Below, in pieces: positions 1 to 15,000 of a stretch of DNA of 64,000 nucleotides. The notes under the pieces were generated by a model, which saw only the letters and a list, made by a program, of their open reading frames with translations, ran no database searches and was not told the DNA's origin. Each line of letters begins with the position of its first letter. Positions within the stretch are counted from its first letter, which is position 1. A program made the position numbers and the translations under genes. Location: assembly GCA_037893245.1 (NCBI GenBank), contig JBAIAA010000648.1, positions 1 to 64,000 on the forward strand, given 5' to 3'. Origin of the DNA: Crossaster papposus. Taxonomy: Eukaryota > Echinodermata > Asteroidea > Velatida > Solasteridae.

Positions 1-3000
1 TTTTCTTGAAAGTGATTTCATTTTCATTACAATAGTTACGCAGAGTGGTGCCGTGGTGAGCGGTGATGGGCCATAGCCCAGAGGTCGAGGACCAAAAAAC
101 CTCGCTTTGCTAACTCAGGTATTTTTGCTTCACTGCTATTCACAATTTAATAAAATATTGTAGAATAATTTTTATGAATGTCTGCTTTAATTTTGTTTGC
201 ATTTTCCTAAATTTACATGAGGCCTAGTGGCGCAGTTGAGCGTGCTGGGCCCATACACCCAGAGGTCCGGATGGATCGAAACCTCGCTCTGCTAACAAGT
301 TTTTGGTATGACATGAGTACTCGACTCGGAGTGTCAAAGTAGACTCACTTTCTTGGTCAGTACACAGAGTTTGGTTGACCACAACCTCGGTCTGCTCAGG
401 ATAATAATTTTCTTGAAAGTGATTTCATTTTCAGTACAAATAGTACGCAGAGTGGTGCCGTGGGAGCGTGATGGGGCCCATAACCCAGAGGCTCCGAGGG
501 ACCGAAACCTCGCTCTGCTAAAGAGGTATTTTTGCTTCACTGTTATTCAAATATAATAATTATTTTAGAATGTTTTTAGAATGTCTGCTTTTATATTGTT
601 TGTTGTTTTCTAAATTTCATGAGGCAATGGTGGCGCTAGTGGAAGCTTGCTGGGCCTATAACAAGAGAGCCGAGGATCAAAAACCTCGTTCTGCTGCTAA
701 TAAGTTTTTGGTATGACTTGAAGTTACTCGACTCAGAGTGACAAAGTAGACCCTTTCTTGGTCAGTAACCGAGAGTTCGGTGATCACAACCTCGGTCTGC
801 TCAGGTAATTTTGTATTTGATATGGGGATTTTCATTTCATTAAAATTAGTTACGCTAGAGTAGTGCAGCGGGGAGCTTGATGGGCCCATAGCCCAGAGGT
901 CCGAGGACCAAAACCTCGCTTTGCTAACTAGGTATTTTTTGCTTCACAGCTATTCACATTTAATAAATATTGTAGAATATTTTTAGATGGTTTGCTTTAA
1001 TTTTGTTTGTCATTTCTAAATTACATGATGGCATAGTGGCGCATTGAAAGCGTGCTTGGGCCATAACCCAGAGGTCCGAGGATCGAAACACTCGCTCTGC
1101 TAACAAGTTTTTGGTATGACATGAGGGTATCGACTCGGAGTGACAAAGTAGACACTTTCTTGGTCAGTACCCGAGAGTTTGGTTGACCACACCTCGGGTC
1201 TGCTCAGGATAATTATTTCTTGAAAGTGATTCATTTTCATTACAAATAGTTACGCAGCAGAGTGTGCCGTGGGGGGAGCGTGATGGGGCCCAATAGCCCA
1301 GAGGTCCGAGGACCAAAACCTCGCTTTGCTAACTAGGTATTTTTGCTTCCTGCTATTCCATTTATAAATACTGTAGAATATTTTTTAGAATGTCTGCTTA
1401 ATTTTTGTTTGCATTTTCTAAATTTACATGAGGCATAGTGGCGCATTGAAGCGTGCTGGGCCCATAACCAGAGGTCCGAGGATCGAAACATCGCTCTGCT
1501 AACAAGTTTTTGGTATGACATGAGGTACTCGACTCGGAGTTGACAAGTAGACCACTTTGTTTCTTTGGGGTCTAGTACCCGAGTGAGTTTGGTTGACCAC
1601 AACCTCGGTCTGCTCAGGAGAATTATTTTCTTGAAAGTGATTTCATTTTCATTACAAATAGTTACGCAGAGTGGTGCCGTGGGAGCGAGATGGCCCCATA
1701 ACCCGGAGAGGCCCGAGGACCGAAACCTCGCTCTGCTAAAGAGGTATTTTTGCTTCACTGTTATTCAATTTTAATAATTATTTTTAGAATGTTTTATAGA
1801 ATGTACCGCTTTTATTTTGTTTGTTGTTTTTCTAAATTTACATGAGGCATGGAGGCGCAGTGGAAGCTTGCTGGGCCTATAACCCAGAGTGCCGAGGTTC
1901 AAAACCTTGTTCTGCTGCTAATAAAGTTTTTGGTATGACTTGAAGTACTCGACTCAGAGTTACAAAGTAGACCCTTTCTTGTCAGTAACCGGAGAGTTCG
2001 GATGATCACAACCTCGGTCTGCTCAGGGATAATTTTGTATTTGATAGGGATTTCATTTTCATTAAATAAGTTACGCAGAGTAGTGCAGCGGTGAGCGTGA
2101 TGGGCCCATAGCCCAGGGTCCGAGGACCAACCTCGCTTTGCTTACCTAGTATTTTTGCTTCACTGCTAATCCATTTAAAAAATACCTGTAGAATGTTTTT
2201 AGAATGTCTCTTTAATTTTGTTTGCATTTCTAAATTTACATGAGGCATAGTGGCGCAGTGAAGCGTGCTGGGCCCATAACCCGAGGTCCCGAGGATCTGA
2301 AACCTCGCTCTGCTGACAAGGTTTTGGTATGACATGAGGGTACTCGACTCGGAGTGACAAAGTAGACACTTTCTTGGTCTAGTACCCGAGAGTTTGGTTG
2401 ACCCACAACCTCCGGTCTGCTCAGGATAATTATTTTTCTTGAAAGTGATTTCATTTTCATTACAAATAGTTACGCAGAGTGGTGCCGTGGGAGCGTGATG
2501 GTGCCCATACCCAGAGGCCCGAGGACCGAAACCCCTCGCTCTGCTAAAAGAGGTATTTTTTGCTTCACTGTTATTCAAATTTAAATAATTATTTTAGAAT
2601 GTTTTTAGAATGTCTGCTTTTTATATTTTGTTTGTTGTTTTTCTAAATTTACATGAGGCATGGTGGCGCAGTGGAAGCTTGCTGGGCCTATAACCCAGAG
2701 TGCCGAGGATCAAAACCCTCGTTCTTGCCTGCTAATAAGTTTTTGGTATGACTTGAAGTACTCGACTCAGAGTGACAAAGTAGACCCTTTCTTGGTCAGT
2801 AACCGATGTGTTCGGATGATCACAACCTCGGTCTGCTCAGGATAATTTGTATTTGATAGGGATTTCCTTTTTCATTAAAAATAGTTACGCAGGAGTAGTG
2901 CAGGCGGGAGCGTGATGGGCCTATAGCCCAGAGGTCCCGAGGACCAAAACCTCGCTTTGCTATACTAGGTATTTTTGGCTTCACTGCTATTCACATAATA

Positions 3001-6000
3001 AATATTGTATGATTGTTTTTAGAATGTCCTGCTTTAAATTTTGTTTGCATTTCTAATTTACATGAGCATAGTGGCGCAGTTGAAGCGTGCTGGGGCCATA
3101 ACCCAGAGTCCGAGGATCGAACCTCGCTCTGCTAACAAGTTTTTGTATGACATGAGGTACTCGACTCGGTAGTGACAAAGTAGACCTTTCTTGGTCAGTA
3201 CCCGAGATGTTTGGTTGACCACACTCGGGTCTGCTCAGGATATTATTTCTTGAAGAGTGATTTCATTTTCATTAAAAATAGTTACGCAGAGTGTGCCGTG
3301 GGGAGCGTGATGGGCCCATAGCCCAGAGGTCGAGGACCAAAACCTCGCTTTGCTAACTAGGTATTTTTGCTTCACTGCTATTCACATTTAATAAATATTG
3401 TAGAATGTTTTTAGAATGTCTGCTTTAATTTTGTTTGCATTTTCTAAATTTTCATGTGGCATAGTGGCAGTGAAGCGTGCTTGGGCCATAACCCAGAGGT
3501 CGAGGATCGAAACCTCGCTCTGCTAACAAGTTTTTGTATGACATGAGGTACTCGAGCTCGGAGTGACAAAGTAGACACTTTCTTGGTCAGTACCCGAGAG
3601 TTTTGGTTGCCACACCCTCGGTCTGCTCAGGATTAATTATTTTCTTGAAAGTGATTTCATTTTCATTACAAATAGTTACGCAGAGTGGTGCCGTGGGAGC
3701 GTGATGGCCCATAGCACAGAGGTCCGAGGACTCAAAACCTCGCTTTGCTAACTAGGTATTTTTGCTTCACTGCTATTCACATTTAAGAAATATTGTAGAA
3801 TATTTTTAGAATGTCTGCTTAATTTTGTTTTGCATTTTCTAAATTTACATGAGGCATAGTGGCGCAGTTGGAAGCGTGCTGGGCCCATAACCCAGAGGTC
3901 CGAGGAGTCGAAACTCGCTCTGCATAACAAGTTTTGAGTATGGACATGAGGTACTCGACTCGGAGTGACAAAGGAGACACTTTCCTTGGTCAGTATGCCC
4001 GTACGAAGAGTTTGGTTGACCACAACCTCGGTCAACGCTGTCAGGATACCTATTTTCATGAATGTGATTTTTCATTTCATTACAAACTAGTTACGCAGAG
4101 TGGTGCCGCTGGGAGCGTGTATGGGCCCATAACCCAGAGGCCCGAGAGACCGAAACCTCGCTCTGCTAACAGAGGTATTTTTGCTTCACTGTTATCCCAA
4201 ATTTAATAATTATTTTAGAATGTTTTTTAGAATGTCGCTTTTATTTAGTTTGTTGTTTTCTAAAATTTACATGAGGCATGGTGGCGAAGTGGAAAGCTTG
4301 CTGGTGCCTATAACCCATGAGTGCCGAGGGATCAAAACCTTGTTCTGCTGCTAATAAGTTTTTGTATTGACTAGAAGTACTCGACTCAGAGTGACAAAGT
4401 AGGACCTTTCTTGGTCAGTAACCGAGAGTCCGGATGATCAAAACCTCGGTCATGCTCAGGATAATTTTGTATTTGATAGGGATTTAATTTTCATTAAAAT
4501 AGTTACGCAGGAGTTAGTGCAGCGGGAGCGTGATGGGCCCATAGCCCCAGAGGTCCGAGGACCAAAACCTCGCTTTGCTAAACTAGGTATTTTTGCTTCA
4601 CTGCTATTCATCACATTTAAAAATATTGTAGAATTGTTTTTAGAATGTCTGCTTTAATTTTGTTATCATTTTCTAAATTTACATGAGGCATAGTGGCGCA
4701 GTGAAGCGTGCTGGGCCCATAACCCAGAGGTCCGAGGATCGAAACCTCGCACTTGCTGACAAGTTTTTGGTATGACATGAGGTACTCGACTCGGAGTGAC
4801 CAAAGTAGACACTTCCCTTGGTCCATACCCGAGAGTTTGGTTGACCACCAACCTCGTCTGCTCAGGATAATTATTTTCTTGAAAGTGATTTCATTTCATT
4901 ACAAATAGTTACGCAGAGTGGTGCCGTGGGGACGTGATGGGCCCATAACCCAGAGGCCCGAGGACCGAAACCTACGCTCTGCTAAAGAGGTATTTTTGCT
5001 TCACTGTTATTCAAATTTAATAATTATTTTAGAATGTTTTTAGAATGTCTGCTTTTATTTTGTTTGTTGTTTTTTCATAAATTTACATGAGGCATCGGTG
5101 GCGCAGTGGAATCTTGCTGGGCCTATAACCCAGAGTGCCGAGGGATCAAAACCTCGTTCATGCTGCTAATAAGTTTTTGTATGACTTGAAGTACTCGAAC
5201 TCAGAGTGACAAAGTAGACCCTTTCTGGTCAGTAACCGAGAGTTCGGATGATCACACCTCGGTCTGCTCAGGATAATTGTGTATTTGATAAGGGATTTCA
5301 TTTTCATTAAAAATAGTTAAGCAGAGTAGTGCAGCGGGAGCGTGATGGGCCTATAGCCCAGAGGTCCCGAGGACCAAAACCTCGCTTTGCTAACTAGGTA
5401 TTTTTGCTTCACTGCTATTCACATTTAATAAATATTGAAGAATGTTTTTAGATGTCCTGCTTTAATCTTGTTTGCATTTTCTAAATTTACATGAGCATAG
5501 TGGCGCAGTTGAAGGCGTGCTGGGCCCATAACCCAGAGGTCCGAGGATCGGAAAACCTCGCTCTGCTAACAAGTTTTTGGTATGACATGAGGTACTCGAC
5601 TCGTGAGTGACAAAGTAGACAACTTTCTGTCAGTACCACGAGAGTTTGGTTGACCACACCTCGGTCTGCTCAGATAATTATTTTCTTGAAAGTGATTTCA
5701 TTCATTACAATATGTTACGCAGAGTGGTGCCGTGGGAGCGTGATGGGCCCATAAGCCCAGAGGTCTGAGGACCAAACCTCGCTTTTGCTACTAGTTATTT
5801 TTGCTTCACTGCTATTCACATTTAATAAATATTGTAGGAATGTTTTTAGAATGTCTGCTTTAATTTTGTTTGCATTTTCTAATTTACATGTGGCATAGTG
5901 GCGCGTGAAGCGTGCTGGGCCCATAACCCAGAGGTCCGAGGATCGAAACCTCGCTCTGCTAACAAGTTTTTGGATGACATGAGGGTACTCGACTCGGAGT

Positions 6001-9000
6001 GACAAAGGTAGACACTTTCTTTGGTCAGTACCCGAAGAGTTGGTTGTCCACAACCTCGGTCTGCTCAGGATATTATTTTCTTGAAAGTGATTCCATTTTC
6101 ATTACAAATAGTTACGCAGAGTGGAGCCGTGGGAGCGTGATGGGCCCATAGCCCAGAGGGTCCGAGGGACCAAAACCTCCCATTTGCTAACTAGGTATTT
6201 TGCTTCACAGCTATTCACATATTAAAAAATATTGTAGAATGTTTTTTAGAATGTCTGCTTTACATTTTGTTTGCATTTTCTAAATTTACATGAGGCATAG
6301 TGGCGCAGTTGAAGCGTGCTGGGCCATACCCAGAGGTCCGAGGATCGAACCTCGCTCTGCTGACAAGTTCTTTGGTATGACATGAGGTACTCTCTCGAGT
6401 GAGAGCAAATGTAGACACTTTCTTGGTCAGTACCCGAGAGTTTGGTTGACCACAACCTCGGTCTGCTCAGGATAATTATTTTCTTGAAGTGATTTCATTT
6501 TCATTACAAATAGTTACAGCAGGAGTGGTGCCGTGGGAGCGTGATGGGCCAAAACCCATGAGGCCCGAGGGACCGAACCTCGCCTCTGCTAAAGAGGTAT
6601 TTTTTGCTTCACTGTTATTCAAATTTAATAATTATTTTAGATTGTTTTTAGAATGTCTGCTTTTTTTTTGTTTGTTTGTGTTTTTCTAAATTTACATGAG
6701 GCATGGTGGCGCAGTGGAAGCTTGCATGGGCCTATAACCCAGATTGCCGAGGATCAAAACCTCGTTTCTGCTGCTATAGTTTTTGGTATGACTTGAAGTA
6801 CTCGACTCGAGAGTGACAAAGTAACCCTTCTTTCTTGGTCAAGTACCGAGAGTTCGAGTTGAGCACAACCTCGGTCTGCTCAGGATAATTTTGTATTTGA
6901 TAGGGGATTTCCATTTTCATTAAAAATAGTTACGCAGAGTAGTGCAGCGGGAGCGTGATGGGCCTATAGCCCAGGGGGTCCGAGGACCAAAACCTCGCTA
7001 TTTGCTAACTAGGATATTTTTGCTTCACTGCTATTCACATTTAATATATATTGTAGAATCCTGTTTTAGAAAAGTCTGCTTTAATTTTGTTTTGCATTTT
7101 CTAATTTACAATGAGGCATAGTGGCGCAGTTGTAAGCGTGCTGGGCCCCATAACCAGAGGTCCGAGGATCGAAACCTCGCTCTGCTAACAAGGTTTTTTG
7201 GTAATGACATGAGGTACTCGACTCGGAGTGACAAAGTAGACACTTTCTTGGTCAGTACCCGAGAGTTTGGTTGACCACAACCTCGGTCTGCTCAGGATAA
7301 GTTTTTTCTTGAATGTATTTCATTTTCATTACAAATATGTTACGCAAAGTGTGCGGGGGAGCGTGATGGGCCCAAAGCCCAGAGGTCCGAGGACAAAACC
7401 TCGCTTTGCTAACTAGTATTTTTGCTTCACTTGCTATTCACATTTAATAAATATTGTAGAATGTTCTATTTAGAATGTCCTGCTTTAATTTTGTTTTTGC
7501 TTTTCTAATAGTTACATGTGGACATAGTGGCGCAAGTTGAAGCGTGCTGGGCCCCATAACCCAGGGCCGAGGATCGAAACCTCGCTCTGCTAACAAGTTT
7601 TTGGTATGACATGAGGTACTCGACTCGGAGTGAAAAGTAGACACTTTCTTGGTCAGTAACCCGAGAGTTTGGTTGACCACAACCTCGGTCTGCTCAGGAT
7701 AATATTTTTCTTGAAAGTGATTCATTTTCATTACAAATAGTTACGCAGAAGTGGTGGCCGTGGGAGCGTGATGGCCCATAACCCAGAGGCCCGAGGGACG
7801 AAACCTCGCTCTGCTAAAGAGGTATTTTTGCTCTGCACTGTTATTCAAATTAATAATAATTTTAGAATGTTTTTAGAATGTCTGCTTTTATTTTTGTTTG
7901 TTGTTTTTCTAAATTTACTTGAGGCATGGTGGCCGCAAGTGGAAGCTTGCTGGGGCCTATAACCCAGAGTGCCGGAGGTATCAAACCTCCCCCGTTCTGC
8001 TGCTAATAGTTTTTGGTATGACTTTGAAGTACTCGACTCAGCGTGACAAAGTAGACCCTTCTTGGTCAGTAACCGAGAGTTCGGATGATCACATCCTCGG
8101 TCTGCTCAGGATAATTTTGTACTTTGATAGGGATTTCATTTTCAATTTAAAAATAGTTACGCAGAGTAGTGCAGCCGGGAGCGTGATGGTCCCATAGCCC
8201 AGAGGTCCGAGGTCCAAAACCTCGCTTTGCTAACTAGGTATATTTGCTTCACTGCCTATTCACATTTAATAAATATTGTAGAATGTTGTTGTAGAATGGT
8301 CTGCTTTAATTTTGTTTGCATTTTCTAAATTTACATGAGGCATAGTGGCGCAGTTGATGCGTGCTGGGCCATAACCCCAGAGGTCTGAGGATCGATAACC
8401 TCGCTCTGCTGACAAGTTTTTGGTATATATGGCATGAGGTACTCGACTCGGAGTGACCAAAGTAGACACTTTCTTGGGTCAGTACCCGAGAGTTTGTGTT
8501 GACCACAACCTCGTTCTGCTCAGGATAATTATTTTCGTGAAAGTATTTCATTTTTCATTACAAATAGTATACGGCAGAGTGGTGCCGTGGGAGGTGATGG
8601 CCCATAACCAGAGGCCCGAGGACCGAAACCTCGCACTGCTAAAAGAGGTATTTTTGCTTCACTGTTTATTCAAATTTAATAATATTTTAGATGTTTTTTA
8701 GAATGTCTGCTTTTATTTTTGTTTGTTGTTTTTTCTAAATTTACATGAGGCATGGTGGCGCAGTGGAAAGCTTGCTGGGCCTATAACCCAGATTGCCGAG
8801 GATCAAAACCCTCGTTCTGACTGCTAATAAGTTTTTGGTAGACTTGAAGTACTCGACTCAGAGTGACAAAGTAGACCCTTTCTTTGGTCAGTAACCAGAG
8901 AGATCGGATGATCACAACCTCGGTCTGCTCAGGATAATTTTATTTGATAGGGATTTCATTTTCATTAAAATAGTTACGCAGAGTAGTGCAGCGGGAGCTT

Positions 9001-12000
9001 GATGGGCCTATACCCAGAGGTCCGTAGGACCAAAACCTCGCTTTGCTAACTAGGTATTTTTGCCTTCACTTCTATTCACCATTTAATAAATGTTTGTAGG
9101 AATGTTTTTAGAATGTCTGCTTTAATTTGTTTGCATTTTCTAAATTTCATGAGGCATAGTGGCGCAGTTGGAAGCGTGCTGGGCCCATAACCAGAGGTCC
9201 GAGGATCGAAACCTCGCTCTGCTAACAAGTTTTTGGTATGACATGAGGTACTCGATCGGAGTGACAAAGTAGACACTTTCTTGGTCAGTACCGAGAGTTG
9301 GTTGACCACAACCTCGGTCTGCTCAGGATAATATTTTCTTGAAAGTATTTCATTTTCATTACAAATAGTTACGCAGAGTGGTGCCGAGGGAGGCTTGATG
9401 GGCCCATAACCCAAAGGCCCGAGGACCGAAACCTCGCTCTGCTAAAGATGGTATTTTTTGCTTCACTGTTATTCAAATTTACATAACTATTTTAGAATGT
9501 TTTTAGAATGTCCTGCTTTATTTTGTTGTGTTTTCTAAAGTTTACATGAGGCATAGTGGCGCAGTGGAAGCTTGCTGGGCCTATACCCAGAGTGCCGAGT
9601 GATCAAAACCTTGTTCTGCTGCTATAAGTTTTTGGTATTGACTTGAAGTCTCGACTCTGAGTGGCAAAGTAAGACCCCTTTTTGTCTTCAGTAGACCGAG
9701 AGTTCGGATGATTCACAACCCTCAGGTCTGCTCAGAAAATTTTTTATTTGATAGGATTTCAAATTCATTAAAAATAGTATACGCAGAGTAGTCTAGGCAG
9801 CGGGAGCGTGATAGTCGGCCCATAGCCCAGAGGACCGAGGACACAAAACCTCGCTTTTGCTAACTAGGTATTTTTTGCTTCACTGCTAATCACATTTAAA
9901 AAATATTGTAGAATGTTTTTAGATGTCTGCTTTAATTTTGTTTGCTTTTCTAAATTTACAATGAGGCATAGTGGCGCATGTTGAAGCTAGCTGGGCCCAT
10001 AACGCAGAGGTCCGAGATGATCGAAACCTCTCGCTCTGCTGACAAGTTTTTGGTATGACATGAGGTACTCGACTCGGAGGTGACAAAGTAGACACTTTTC
10101 TTGGTCAGTACCCGAGAGTTTGGTGACCACACCTCGGTCTGCTCAGGATAATTATTTTCTTGAAAGTGATTTCATTTTCATTATACAAATAGTTACGCAG
10201 AGTGGTGCGTGGGAGCGTGATGGGCCCATAACCCAGAGGCCCGAGGACCGAAACCTTGCTCCTGCTAAAGAGGTTATTTTTGGCTTCACTGTTTTATTCA
10301 AATTTAATAATTATTTTAGAATGTTTTTAGAATGTCCCTGCTTTTATTTTGTTTTGTTGTTTTCTACTAAATTTACATGAGAGACATTGGTGGCGCAGGT
10401 GGAAGCTTGCTGGGCCTATAACCTCCAGAGGTGCCGAGGATCAAAAACCTCGTTTCTGTCTATGCTAATAAGTTTTTGGTATGACTTGAAGTACTCGACT
10501 CAGAGTGGACAAAGTAGACCCTTTCTTGGTCAGTAACCGAGAGTTCGGGATGATCACAACATCGGTCTGCTCAGGTAATTTTGTATTTGATAGGGGATTA
10601 TCATTTTCATTAAAATTGTTACGCAGAGTAGTGCAGCGGGAGCTTGATGGGCCCTATAGCCCAAGAGGTCCGAGGACCAAACCTCGCTTTTGCTACTAGG
10701 TATTTTGCTTACACTGCTATTCACATAATAAATATTGTAGATATTTTTAGAATGTTTGCTTTTATTTTGTTTAGCATATTTCTAAATTACATTGAGGCAT
10801 AGTGGCGCAGTTGAAGCGTAGCTGGGCCCCATAACCAGAGGTCTGAGGATCGAAACCTCGCTCTGCTAACAAGTTTTTGGTCTATGACATGAGGTACTAC
10901 TCGACTCGGAGTGACAAGTAGACACTCTTTGGTCAGTACCCGAGAGTTTGGTTGACCACAACCTCGGTCTGCTCAGGATAATTATTTTCTTTGAAAGTGA
11001 TTTATAATTTCATTACAAATAGTTACGCAGAGTGGTGCCCGTGGGGAGCGTGATGGGCCCATAAGCCCAGAGGTCCGAGGACCAAAACCCGCTTTGCTAA
11101 CTAGGTATTTTTTGCTTCACCTGCTATTCACATTTAATAATATTGTAGATATGTTTTTAGAATGTCTGCTTTAATTTTGTTGCATTTTCTAAATTTACAT
11201 GAGGGCATAGTGGCGCAGTTGAAGCGTGCTGGGCCCATAACCCAGAGGTCCGGAGGATCGAAACCTCGCTCTGCTGACAAGTTTTTGGTATGACATGATG
11301 GTACTCGACTCGGAGTGACAAAAGTAGGACACTTTCATGGTCAGTACCCGAGAGTTTGGTTGACCACAACCCGGTCGCCTCAGGATAATTATTTATCGTG
11401 AAAGTATATTTCATTTTCATTACAAATAGTTACGCAGAGTGGCTGCCGTGGGGAGCGTGATGGGCCCATAACCAGGGGCCCGAGGACCGAAACCCTCGCT
11501 CATGCTAAAGAGGTATTTTTGCTTCACTGTATCAAATTTAAATAATTATTTTAGAATGTTTTTAGAATGTCTGCTTTTATTTTGTTTGTTGTTTTTCTAA
11601 ATTTTTAAATGAGGCATGGTGGGTGCGCAGTGAAGCTTGCTGGGCCCTCATAACCAGAGTGCAGAGGATCAAAACCTCGTTCTGCCTGCTAATAAGTTTT
11701 TGGTATGACTTGAAGTACTCGACTCAGAGTGGACAAAAGTAGACCCTTCTTGGTCAGTAACCGAGAGTTCGGATGATCACAACTCGCGTCTGCTCAGGAT
11801 AATTTTGTATTTGATAGGGATTTCAATTTTCATAAAAATAGTGACGCAGAGTAGTGCAGCGGGAGCTTGATGGGCTATAGCCCTAGAGGTCCGAGGACCA
11901 AAACCTCGCTTTGCTAAGACTAGTATTTTTGCTTCACTGCTATTCACATTTAATAAATATTGTAGAATTGTTTTTAGAATGTCTCTCGTTTAAATTTGGT

Positions 12001-15000
12001 TTGCAGATTTCTAAATTTACATGGAGCATAGTGGCGCAAGTTGAAGCGTGCTGGGGCCATAACCCAGAGGTCCGATGGTATCGAAACCCTCGCTCTGCTA
12101 ACAAGTTTTTGGTATGACATGAGGTACTCTACTCGGGAGTGACAAAGTAGACACTTTCTTGGTCAGTACCCGGAGTTTTGGTTGACCACAACCTCGGTCT
12201 GCTCCAGGTAATTATTTTACTTGAAAGTGATTTCATTTTCATTACAAATAGTTACGCAGAGTGGTGCCCCGGTGGGAGCGTGATGGGCCCATAACCCAGA
12301 GGCCCGAGGACCGGAACATCGCTCTGCTAAAGAGGTATTTTTGCTTCACTGTTATTCAAATTTATAATTATTTTAGAATGTTTTTAGATTGTCTGCTTTT
12401 ATTTTGTTTGTGTTTTTCTAAATTTACAATGAGGCATAGTGGCGCAGTGGAAGCTTGCTGGGCCTATTACCCAGAGTGCCGAGGATCAAACTTTGCTCTG
12501 CTGCTAATAAGTTTTGGTATGACTTGAAGTACTCGGACTCAGAGTGACAAAGTAGAACCTTTCTTGGTCAGTAACCTAGAGTTCGGATGATCACAACCTC
12601 GGTCTGCTCAGGATAATTTTGTATTTGATAGGGATTTCATTTTCATTAAAAATGTAGTTACGCAGAGTAGTGCAGCGGGAGCGTGTGAGCCCATAGCCCA
12701 GAGGTCCGGGACTCAAAACCACTAGCTTTGCTAACTAGTATTTTTGCTTCACTGCTATACATTTAAAAAATATTGTAGAATGTTTTTTATGAATGTCTGC
12801 TTTAATTTTGGTTTGCATTTTCATATATTTACATGAGGCATATGGCGCAGTTGAAAGCTGTGCTGGGCCCATACGCAGAGGTCCGAGGATCGAAACCTCG
12901 CTCTTGCTGACAAGTTTTTGGTTTCATTATGACATGAGGGACTCGACTCGGAGTGACAAATGTAAGACACTTTCTTTGGTCAGTACCCGAGTGTTTTGTG
13001 TCCACAACCTCGGTCTGCTCAGATAATTATTTTCTTGAAAGTGATTTCATTTTCATTACAAATAGTTTACGCAGAGTGTGCCCGTGGTGAGCGTGATGGG
13101 CCCCATAACCCAGAGGCCCGAGGACCGAAACCTTGCTCTGCTAAAGAGGTATTTTTCTTCATCACACTGTTATTCAAATTTAATAATTATTTTAGATGTT
13201 TTTAGAATGTCTGCTTTTTATTTTGTTTGTTGTTTTCTAAATTTTACTGAGGCATGGTGGCGCAGTGAGAATCTTGCTGGGGCCTATAACCCAGATGTGC
13301 CGAGGCATCAAAACCTCGTTCTGTCCTAAAAGTTTTTTGGTATGACTTAGAAGTACTCGACTCAAGAGTGACAAAGTAGACCCTTTCTTGGTCAGTAACC
13401 GAGAGTTCGGATGATCACAACCTCGGTCTGCCTCAGGATAATTTTGTATTGATAGGGATTTCATTTTTCATTAAAAATAGTTACGCATGAGTAAAACTGC
13501 AGCGGGAGTGATGGGCCAATAGCCCAAGAGGGTCCGAGGACAAAACCTCGCTTTGCTAACTAGGTATTTTTGCTTCACTGCTATTCACATTTTATAAAGA
13601 TTGTAGAATTATTTTTAGATGTTTGCTTATAATTTTGTTTGCATTTTTCTAAATTTACATGAGGCATAGTGGCGCAGTTGAAGCGTGCTGGGCCATAACC
13701 CAGAGGTCCCGAGGATCGAAACCTCGCTCTGCTAACTAGTTGTTTGGTATGACATGAGGTATCGACTCGGAGTGACAAAGTAGACACTTTCTAGGTCAGT
13801 ACCGAGAGTTTGGTTGACCACAACCTCGGTATCTGCTCAGGATAATTATTTTCTTGGAAAGATTTAATTTTCATTACAACTATAGTTACGCAGAGTGGTG
13901 CCCGTGGGAGCGTGAGGGGCCCATAGCCCAATGGTCCGAGGACCAAAACGTCGCTTTGCTAACTAGTATTTTTGCTTCACTGCTATTCACATTTATTAAA
14001 TATTGTAGAATATTTTTAGAATGTCTGCTTTAATTTTGTTTGCATTTCCTCTAAATTTACATGAGGCATAGTGGCGGCAGTTGAAGCGTGCTAGGCCTAT
14101 AACCCAGAGGTCCGAGTATCGAACCTCGCTCTGCTAACAAGTTTTTGGTATGACATGAGGTACACGACTCGGAGTGACAAAGTAGACACTTTCTTGGTCA
14201 GTACCCGAGAGTTTGTTGACCACAACCTCGGTTCTGCTCAGGATAATTATTTTTTTGGAAAGTGATTTCATTTTCATTACAAATAGTACGCAGAGTGGTG
14301 CCGTGGGGAGCATGAGGGGCCCATAACCCAGAGGCCCCGAGGACCGAAACCTCGCTCTGCTAAAGAGGGTATTTTTGCTTCTCATGTTATTCAAATTTAT
14401 AATTATTTTAGATGTTTTTAGAATGTCTGCTTTATTTGTTTGTTGTTTTTCTAAATTTACATGAGGCATGGTGGCGCAGTGGAAGCTTGCTGGGGCCTAT
14501 AACCCAGAGTGCCGAGGGATCAAAACCTCGTTCTGCTGCTAATAAGTTTTTGGTAATGACTTGAAGTAACTCGAATCTGAGTGGACAAAGTAGACCATTC
14601 CTTGGTCCAGTAACCGAGAGACTTCGGAATGATCACACCTCGGTCTGCTCAGGATAATTTTTGTATTTGATAGGGATTCATTTTCATTAAAAAATAGTTA
14701 CGCAGAGTAGTGCCAGCGGGAGCGTGATGGGCCCATACCCAGAGGTCGAGGGGACCAAAACCTCGCTTGCTAATAGGTATTTTTGCTTCACTGCTATTTC
14801 ACATTGATAAATATTGTAGAATGTTTTTAGAATGTCCTGCTTTAATTTTGTTTGCATTTTCTAAATTTACATGAGGCAATAGGGGCGCAGTTGAGCTGCT
14901 GGTCCCCATAACCCAGAGGTCGCAGATGATCCGAACCTCGCTCTTGCTAACAAGTTTTGTATATGACATGATGGTACTCGACTCGGATGTGACAAAGTAG

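Noticed and set aside
2006..2578. Longest open frame of the window (190 codons) and similar 80-140 codon frames in the left arm
   Set aside because: They cross several tRNA-like units and exist only because random indels shift frames; the clean arm has no equivalent.
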